This document shows positions 13,655-18,489 of a stretch of DNA of 18,489 nt, in pieces. Origin of the DNA: CAZFHZ01 sp964519015 (GTDB taxonomy: Bacteria > Blakebacterota > Blakebacteria > Blakebacterales > CAYUVJ01); assembly GCA_964519015.1 (NCBI GenBank), contig CAZFHZ010000067.1, positions 1 to 18,489 on the forward strand, written 5' to 3'. The first letter of the stretch is position 1; the number at the start of each line of letters is the position of its first letter. The notes below the pieces were generated by a model that worked only from the letters and a program-made list of their open reading frames with translations, was not told where the DNA came from and did no database searches. Made by a program: the position numbers and the translations under genes.

Positions 13655-14041
13655 GTGGCGATTCGGATGCGGCTCCGCCGCACGGGCAAGAAGAAGCAGG
13701 CGTACTACCGCGTCGTGGTGGCCGAGTCGACCAGCCCGCGCGACGGGCGGTTCGTGGAGGTGGTCGGGCATTACGATCCGGGGCAGAATCCGCCCCGGGT
13801 GGAGTTCGACGAGGATCGGGTGTTGAGCTGGCTGAAGAAGGGGGCGCTGCCGACCGACACGGTGCGCAGCCTGCTCAGCCGGAAGGGATTGATGGCGCGT
13901 CTGGCGGTTGAGCTGCCCGGTCACACTCTGGTGAAGAAGCCCTCGAAGGCCACCCGCAAGAAGTCCCCGTCCGCCGCCCGGCCGGCGGCACCGGCCGAGA
14001 CCGGGGCACCCGTCACGGCGGAGCCCGGGGCCGAGGCCTGA
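13655..14041 (+). CDS. rpsP: Small ribosomal subunit protein bS16
   Basis: Primary-binding protein of the 30S subunit, contacting the 5' domain of 16S rRNA. The protein starts MAIRMRLRRTGKKKQAYYR, the standard bS16 N terminus, followed by VVVAESTSPRDGRFVEVVG, HYDP and WLKKGALPTDTVRSLLSR. The core ends near residue 90; a Lys/Ala/Pro-rich tail of about 38 residues makes it longer (128 aa) than the common 80-90 aa form. Such low-complexity tails occur in other high-GC groups. The start is GTG 13655, with AAGGAG at 13642-13647 seven bases upstream. It opens the operon rpsP-rimM-trmD-rplS and sits behind a long leader that may be regulatory. Confidence 0.97.
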   Translation: MAIRMRLRRTGKKKQAYYRVVVAESTSPRDGRFVEVVGHYDPGQNPPRVEFDEDRVLSWLKKGALPTDTVRSLLSRKGLMARLAVELPGHTLVKKPSKATRKKSPSAARPAAPAETGAPVTAEPGAEA

Positions 14042-14056
14042 ACAGGGTAGCCGGTC

Positions 14057-14620
14057 GTGTCCCGGCAGAAAAGTGACCCGGACGCGGAGGATCTGGTCGA
14101 GGTCGGGATCGTCGTCAAGCCGTGGGGGATCCGCGGGGAGGTCAAGATCCGGGTCACCTCCGATCTGCCCGGCCGGTTCCATGGACTCTCGACCATCTGG
14201 CTGTACGGCAATACCGGCGCTCCCCTCCTGTACCGGATCGAGACGGTCAAGGATCTGAAGGGTGCCGTGGCCGTGAAACTGGCCGGCATCGACACCCCCG
14301 AGCAGGCCGAACGGTTGCGAGGGGCCACGGCGGGAGTGCCCTCTTCGGAGCGGCCCGCCCTGGAGGAGGGATCGTGGTACATCGACGAGCTCGTCGGTCT
14401 CGAGGTCGTCGATGAGACGGGCCGGGAGATCGGTATCCTCAAGGCGGTCTGGCAGGGTGCGGCCCAGGATGTCTTCGAGATCACCACCGGGGACGGACCC
14501 CTGCTGCTGCCGGCGGTGACCGTCTTCATCCGGAAGGTGGACCCGGAGGCCGGGCGCATCGTCGCACTTATCCCGCCGGGCGAGGTGGGGACACCGGGGG
14601 ACCGGGCGGGGCAGGGATGA
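14057..14620 (+). CDS. rimM: Ribosome maturation factor RimM
   Basis: Assembly factor that binds ribosomal protein uS19 and helps mature the 3' head domain of 16S rRNA in the 30S subunit. The 187-aa protein has the N-terminal barrel motif VGIVVKPWGIRGEVKIRVTS (about 16-35) and a C-terminal PRC-barrel starting SWYIDELVGLEVVDETGREIG. The end LLLPAVTVFIRKVDPEAGRI is typical. The start is GTG 14057, 15 bases after rpsP with only a weak purine-rich site (ACAGGG), so the start is less certain; a first residue somewhat further in is possible. The KH-domain gene khpA often found between rpsP and rimM is not here. The stop overlaps the trmD start as ATGA. Confidence 0.94.
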   Translation: MSRQKSDPDAEDLVEVGIVVKPWGIRGEVKIRVTSDLPGRFHGLSTIWLYGNTGAPLLYRIETVKDLKGAVAVKLAGIDTPEQAERLRGATAGVPSSERPALEEGSWYIDELVGLEVVDETGREIGILKAVWQGAAQDVFEITTGDGPLLLPAVTVFIRKVDPEAGRIVALIPPGEVGTPGDRAGQG

Positions 14621-15390
14621 TGCGCGTCCATATCCTCACCCTCTTCCCGGAGTATTTCACCAGCCCGCTCCAGGCGGGTCTGATGGGCCGCGCGGTGGAC
14701 GGCGACATCCTGCAGGTGATCGTCCACGACCTGAGGGCGTGGACGCACGACCGTCACGGCACAGCGGATGATTACGCCTTCGGGGGTGGGCCCGGCATGG
14801 TGCTCAAGCCGGAGCCTTTCTTCGAGGCGGTGGACGAATTAAGGGCCGCCGGGCTCGACGGGGAGGCTCCGATCGTGCTCACCTCCCCCCAGGGCCGGCT
14901 CTTCGACCAGGAGGCCGCCCAAGAGCTGGCCGCCACCGATGAATGGGTGGTGCTGTGCGGCCGTTACCGGGGGGTGGACGAACGGGTGCGGGAGGCCCTG
15001 GTCACCCACGAGTACAGCGTGGGGGACGTGATCTTGAACGGCGGGGAAGCGGCCGCCCTGACCATCGTGGAGGCGGCTGCCCGGCTGCTGCCGGGCGCCC
15101 TGGGCGACCCGGCCTCGGCGGAGGCCGACTCGTTCGCGGGGGGTCTGCTCGACCACCCGCATTACACCCGACCGGCCGAGTATCGCGGCCGGAGGGTGCC
15201 GGAGGTGCTGCTCTCCGGGCACCACGCCGAGATCGAACGCTGGCGACGCCACCAGGCGCTGGAACGCACCCTGCGGCGGCGCCCCGATTTGCTGGAGAAG
15301 GCCTCGTTGGATGAGGCCGACCGAGCCTACCTCGACCGTCTGCGCGATGTGCCGGCGGAGGGGACGGAGGGAACAGGAGAAGCGAAATGA
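14617..15390 (+). CDS. trmD: tRNA (guanine-N1)-methyltransferase TrmD
   Basis: Trefoil-knot (SPOUT) enzyme that forms 1-methylguanosine at position 37 of tRNAs and so prevents +1 frameshifting. The 257-aa protein shows HILTLFPEYF (5-14), DDYAFGGGPGMVLKPEP (51-67), VVLCGRYRGVDERVRE (111-126), YSVGDVILNGGE (133-144), and SFAGGLLDHPHYTRP (172-186). Arg156 and Asp171 align with E. coli Arg154 and general base Asp169. At the E. coli Glu116 position there is Arg118 (GRYRG instead of GRYEG), a notable change discussed in the findings. The start is ATG 14617, overlapping the rimM stop as ATGA; a second ATG follows at 14620. The end overlaps rplS as ATGA. Confidence 0.96.
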   Translation: MMRVHILTLFPEYFTSPLQAGLMGRAVDGDILQVIVHDLRAWTHDRHGTADDYAFGGGPGMVLKPEPFFEAVDELRAAGLDGEAPIVLTSPQGRLFDQEAAQELAATDEWVVLCGRYRGVDERVREALVTHEYSVGDVILNGGEAAALTIVEAAARLLPGALGDPASAEADSFAGGLLDHPHYTRPAEYRGRRVPEVLLSGHHAEIERWRRHQALERTLRRRPDLLEKASLDEADRAYLDRLRDVPAEGTEGTGEAK

Positions 15391-15788
15391 AGCGCCTACC
15401 GAGCGTGGCCACATCCCAGGTCCGGACCGACCTGCCCGACTTCAAACCGGGGGACACCGTGCGGGTGCACGTGCGCGTGGTGGAGGGGGAGAAGGAGCGC
15501 ATCCAGGTGTTCGAGGGGGTGGTGATCTCCATCCGGGGGGGCGGGAACAACCGCACCTTCACCGTCCGGAAGGTCTCGGGCGGTATCGGGGTGGAACGGA
15601 TCTTCCCCTACCACAGCCCCATGATCCGCACCGTCGAGTTGGGGCGCCGGGGGAAGATCCGCCGGGCCAAGCTCTACTACCTGCGCGACCGCATCGGGAA
15701 GCGGGCGCGGGTGAAGGAGAAGCGCGCCTCGGGGGTCGAGGTGCCCGGGGAAGGGGAGGTCGCCGAGGCCCCCCCCAGCCAAGACTGA
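15387..15788 (+). CDS. rplS: Large ribosomal subunit protein bL19
   Basis: 50S protein located at the interface with the 30S subunit. The 133-aa product has the bL19 core: DLPDFKPGDTVRVHVRVVEG (about 15-34), KERIQVFEGVVISIRGGG (about 36-53), VERIFPYHSPMIRTVEL (about 69-85), and RRAKLYYLRDRIGKRARVKEK. A short acidic tail follows the usual end. The start is ATG 15387, overlapping the trmD stop as ATGA, with AGGAG at 15375-15379 seven bases upstream. The rpsP-rimM-trmD-rplS operon and the RNase HII gene after it match the common bacterial order. Confidence 0.97.
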   Translation: MKRLPSVATSQVRTDLPDFKPGDTVRVHVRVVEGEKERIQVFEGVVISIRGGGNNRTFTVRKVSGGIGVERIFPYHSPMIRTVELGRRGKIRRAKLYYLRDRIGKRARVKEKRASGVEVPGEGEVAEAPPSQD

Positions 15789-15792
15789 GCCC

Positions 15793-16953
15793 TTGCCCGA
15801 CGGCACCGAGCCCTCGATTCGTGAACTGGCGCGGGCCCTCGACGAGCTCGGGCCCGACGCGGATGAGGAGCTGCTCCGGCGTCTGGAAGCCGATCCCCGC
15901 AAGGGCGCCCGTGAACTGGCCCGCCGGCACCGCCGCCGCCGGGAAGAGGCCCGCCGGCAGCAGGCCCGCTGGCGGGCCTTGTGCGATCCGGAACAGCGGC
16001 TGCAGCAGAGCGGTTACACGCGCGTGGCCGGCGTGGACGAAGCGGGACGCGGACCGCTGGCCGGTCCGGTGGTGGCCGCCGCGGTGGTGCTCCCTTCCGA
16101 CTTCTTCTGGCCCTCCCTCGATGATTCCAAGCGCATGAGTCCCCGGGCCCGCGAGGCGGCCTTCGAGGCCGTCACCGGCGCCGCCCTGGGCTGGGCCACC
16201 GGCAGCGCCTCCCCGGCCGAGATCGACCGCCACAACATCCTGGGGGCCGTCCATCTGGCCATGGCCCGCGCCCTGAATGGTCTGGACCCACCTCCTGACT
16301 TCGCCCTGGTCGACGGGCGGCCGCTGACCGCCTGTCCGGTGCCCCACCAGGCGATCGTGGGGGGGGACGGTCGCAGCCGGACGATCGCGGCGGCCAGCGT
16401 GGTGGCCAAGGTGACCCGCGACCGCCTGATGGTCTCCCTCGATGCGTCCTACCCCGGCTACGGCTTTGCGGTCCATAAGGGCTACGGCACGGCCGAGCAC
16501 CGGGCGGCCCTGGCCCGGCTCGGTCCCACCCCCCTCCACCGGCGCAGCTTCCTGACCCCGGGCCGGCAGCTCGACCTGCTCGCAGCGGCCGACCCCCCGA
16601 TCCCGCAGCGCTGGGGGGAAAGAGCCGAGGAGGTCGTCGCCGCCGAGTATCTTGCCCGTGGCTACCGGCTCGTCGCCCGGCGCTGGCGCGGCGGGGGAGG
16701 TGAACTCGACCTGGTCTGTGCCCGGGAGGGGGAGGTGGTCTTCGTGGAGGTCAAGGGGGCGCGGGGGGAGGGGGCCGGCGACCCGGCGGGATGGCTGCGC
16801 CCCGACCAGCGGAGGCGCTGGCGCCGGGCCGCGGCCGCCTGGCTGGAGGCCGGCGGCGGCGGGTGGGCACAGGTCCGCTTCGACCTGGTAGGTGTCCGTG
16901 ACCGCCCCGACGGGCCGCCGGAAACGGTCCGCTTCGAGGGGGTAGAGCCGTGA
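15793..16953 (+). CDS. rnhB: Fusion of ribonuclease HII with a YraN (UPF0102) nuclease-like domain
   Basis: A single 386-aa frame. Residues 1-75 form a helical, charged extension of the kind seen in longer (Bacillus-type) RNase HII. Residues about 76-262 are RNase HII, which cuts the RNA strand of RNA-DNA hybrids and single embedded ribonucleotides. AGVDEAGRGPLAGPVVAAAV carries Asp82 and Glu83, LVDGR carries Asp174 and ASVVAKVTRDRLM carries Asp210, completing the DEDD set; KGYGT (229-233) and LHRRSF follow. Residues about 275-368 are a YraN domain: GERAEEVVAAEYLARGYRLV, then GELDLV (303-308) and VVFVEVKG (315-322), giving Glu304, Asp306, Glu319 and Lys321 of a restriction-endonuclease-like site. 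No start codon lies in the linker. The TTG at 15793, four bases after rplS, is the assumed start; it is not strongly supported. Confidence 0.92.
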   Translation: MPDGTEPSIRELARALDELGPDADEELLRRLEADPRKGARELARRHRRRREEARRQQARWRALCDPEQRLQQSGYTRVAGVDEAGRGPLAGPVVAAAVVLPSDFFWPSLDDSKRMSPRAREAAFEAVTGAALGWATGSASPAEIDRHNILGAVHLAMARALNGLDPPPDFALVDGRPLTACPVPHQAIVGGDGRSRTIAAASVVAKVTRDRLMVSLDASYPGYGFAVHKGYGTAEHRAALARLGPTPLHRRSFLTPGRQLDLLAAADPPIPQRWGERAEEVVAAEYLARGYRLVARRWRGGGGELDLVCAREGEVVFVEVKGARGEGAGDPAGWLRPDQRRRWRRAAAAWLEAGGGGWAQVRFDLVGVRDRPDGPPETVRFEGVEP

Positions 16954-18257
16954 AGGGGGCCGACCGCCGGGAGCTGTGGGGGTGGTACCTCTTCGATTTC
17001 GCCAACACCAGCTTCACGGTGATCGTGGTCACGGTAGCCTACGCCGTCTATTTCCGGACCTACGTGGCCGGCCAGGCGGTCGTGCATCTGCCCTGGGGGA
17101 CCCGGCCGGTCGGGGACTTCCTCTGGGGCGTAGGGAACGCTGTCTCGATGATCCTGGTCGGACTGATCAGCCCCTACCTGGGCGCCATCGCGGACGGCAT
17201 CGCCCGCAAGAAGTACTTCACCGGTCTCTTCACCCTGCTCTGCATCGTCCCGACCCTGCTGATGGGAACGGTGGGCCGCGGCGAGGTGCTCTGGGGACTG
17301 ATCCTGTTCATCGTGGGGAACATCGGGTTCCAGGGGGGACTCGTCTTCTACAACGCCTTCCTGCCGCAGATCAGCCCACCGGGCCGGATCGGCTATGTCT
17401 CCGGCATGGGTTTCGCGATCGGTTACGCCGGCGCGCTGGTCGCCCTCGCCCTCTCGCTCCCCTTTGCCGCCCGCGCCACGGCCAGCGGTGACTTGAGCGC
17501 CTTCGGCCCCGCCTTCCCCATCTCCGCACTCTTCTTCCTGGTCTTCGCCATCCCCTTCTTCCGCTGGGTCCGGGAGCGTCCGCCGCTCATCCACCTGGCC
17601 GGCAACCCCTGGCGGACGGGCTGGGCGCGCATGCGAGACACGCTCGGCCACCTGCGCGATTACCGTCAGACGGGACGTTTCCTGCTGGCCTACTTCCTCT
17701 ACAGCGACGGCATCAACACGGTGATCAGCTACGGCGGCATCTACGCCTCGATCACCCTCGGCTTCAGCATGACCCAGGTCATCCTCTTCTTCGCCCTGGT
17801 CCAGTTCGCCGCCTTCCCGGGCGCCTGGCTCTTCGGCGTGCTGACCGACCGGTGGGGGGCCCGGCCCACCATCGAGGCCACCCTGGCGCTCTGGACGCTG
17901 ATGTGCGTGGGGGCCTTCCTCTCCCGGAGCGTAGCGGTGTTCTACCTGGTCGGCCTGCTGGCCGGGGTCGCCATGGGCTCCAGCCAGGCCGCCTCGCGTG
18001 CTCTGATGGCGGCCCTGACGCCGGCCGACCACGAGGCGGAGTTCTACGGTTTCTACGGATTGAGCGGCAAGTTCAGCGCCGTCCTGGGCCCGCTGGCCTT
18101 TGGGGCCATCAGCACCCTCACCGGCAGTCAGCGCTGGGCGGTGCTCTCGGTGGCGCTTTTCTTCCTAACAGGCTGGGCGCTCCTGCGTCGGGTGGATGTG
18201 ACGGCCGGCCGGCAGGCGGTCCGACCTCGAGTGGCGACCGGCGGCGGTCCGGCATGA
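16950..18257 (+). CDS. Major facilitator superfamily transporter, UMF1/Atg22-like
   Basis: Polytopic inner-membrane protein of 435 aa with about twelve hydrophobic segments. The opening RRELWGWYLFDFANTSFTVIV resembles the WxLYDWANSAF start of the UMF1 (Atg22-like) branch of the MFS. SPYLGAIADGIARKKYF (about 70-86) is the loop-2 region, VFYNAFLPQIS fits the family block, and SRALMAALTPADHEAEFYGF with FYGLSGKFSAVLGPLAFG is the characteristic late block. The branch includes Atg22-type vacuolar amino-acid exporters of yeast; the substrate of bacterial members is unknown, so none is assigned here. The start is GTG 16950, overlapping the preceding gene as GTGA, with GAGGGGG at 16936-16942. The stop overlaps the next gene as ATGA. 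Confidence 0.9.
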   Translation: MKGADRRELWGWYLFDFANTSFTVIVVTVAYAVYFRTYVAGQAVVHLPWGTRPVGDFLWGVGNAVSMILVGLISPYLGAIADGIARKKYFTGLFTLLCIVPTLLMGTVGRGEVLWGLILFIVGNIGFQGGLVFYNAFLPQISPPGRIGYVSGMGFAIGYAGALVALALSLPFAARATASGDLSAFGPAFPISALFFLVFAIPFFRWVRERPPLIHLAGNPWRTGWARMRDTLGHLRDYRQTGRFLLAYFLYSDGINTVISYGGIYASITLGFSMTQVILFFALVQFAAFPGAWLFGVLTDRWGARPTIEATLALWTLMCVGAFLSRSVAVFYLVGLLAGVAMGSSQAASRALMAALTPADHEAEFYGFYGLSGKFSAVLGPLAFGAISTLTGSQRWAVLSVALFFLTGWALLRRVDVTAGRQAVRPRVATGGGPA

Positions 18258-18489
18258 CCGGGGGGATTCGCATGGGCATGGGTGCGTGGAGGCGAGCACG
18301 GGGTTGGGACGGGGGGCGGCTGACCCTACTGCTGGCCGTGCTGCTCCTGGCTGGCGGTTGTGTCAGCCGGCGGCAGCGGATCTCGGTCGGCGGTTCCGAC
18401 GAGATCGTGGTCTGGGCGGACCCGGCCACCTGGGAGGTCTACGGACCTGCCCTGGCCGGGATCTGGGAGCGGGTCGTCTGGACACCGCG
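18254..18489 (+). CDS. Predicted lipoprotein, possibly DUF4837-like, cut by the window end
   Basis: Open from ATG 18254 to the right edge (78 complete codons). An Arg-rich start is followed by a hydrophobic stretch (LTLLLAVLLLAGG) and Cys36 in LLAGGC, a plausible lipobox, though Ala rather than Leu stands at -3. It would be lipidated by Lgt. After the Cys comes a basic segment and then GGSDEIVVWADPATWEVYGP, which resembles the start of the DUF4837 lipoproteins known mainly from Bacteroidota and relatives; that assignment is from memory and tentative. In-frame ATGs at 18272 and 18278 are alternative starts; GGGGGGA at 18260-18266 favours 18272. The first ATG overlaps the transporter stop as ATGA. 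Confidence 0.7.
   Translation, partial: MTGGIRMGMGAWRRARGWDGGRLTLLLAVLLLAGGCVSRRQRISVGGSDEIVVWADPATWEVYGPALAGIWERVVWTP

Noticed and set aside
13426..13911. A plus-strand frame covering the rpsP leader and part of rpsP
   Set aside because: It starts upstream of the expected transcription start and runs out of frame through rpsP, with no domain.
16662..18032. A 456-codon minus-strand frame opposite the fusion gene end and the transporter
   Set aside because: Repetitive Glu/Gly/Gln-rich translation, mirrored from membrane-protein codons; no domain seen.

Overview
This window is a dense block of bacterial housekeeping genes, all on the + strand. GC content looks to be about two thirds or higher by eye, with strongly GC-biased third codon positions. 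The gene content and order suggest a high-GC, Gram-negative-type lineage near the FCB/Gemmatimonadota-like candidate phyla. The clues are yicC-gmk-rpoZ-coaBC, a stand-alone PASTA protein between rsmB and rpe, MlaE/MlaF-type transporter genes, and a possible DUF4837-like lipoprotein. That placement is inference; no rRNA is present to settle it. I found no tRNA, rRNA, CRISPR array, insertion sequence, phage gene or defence system.

Region 1 (1-7013) covers cell envelope, nucleotide, cofactor and DNA metabolism. It holds the 3' part of rodA (elongation glycosyltransferase, with an apparent one-base frameshift at the window edge), lgt (lipoprotein diacylglyceryl transferase), yicC (RNase-family protein), gmk (guanylate kinase), rpoZ (RNA polymerase omega), coaBC (coenzyme A synthesis), a family-4 uracil-DNA glycosylase and dnaB (replicative helicase). 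Region 2 (7036-9515) has an MlaE-type permease and MlaF-type ATPase without a neighbouring MlaD, then yajC and def. Region 3 (9512-13367) has fmt, rsmB, a membrane-anchored three-PASTA protein and rpe. Def and fmt form the usual N-formylmethionine pair.

The only sizeable non-coding gap (13368-13654) carries a candidate sigma-70-type promoter and a long leader before the translation operon rpsP-rimM-trmD-rplS. The leader contains a six-codon reading frame behind a near-ideal Shine-Dalgarno sequence. After rplS comes one long gene that fuses RNase HII to a YraN (UPF0102) nuclease-like domain, then a UMF1/Atg22-type MFS transporter, and the start of a lipoprotein cut by the window end.

About half the gene junctions are four-base GTGA or ATGA stop/start overlaps, so translational coupling is likely throughout. 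The most unusual items are the RNase HII-YraN fusion, the rpsP leader mini-ORF, and promoter-like patches inside lgt and mlaF where AT-ending codons cluster. I see no clearly new multi-gene system; the window is mainly core genome with a few notable local features.
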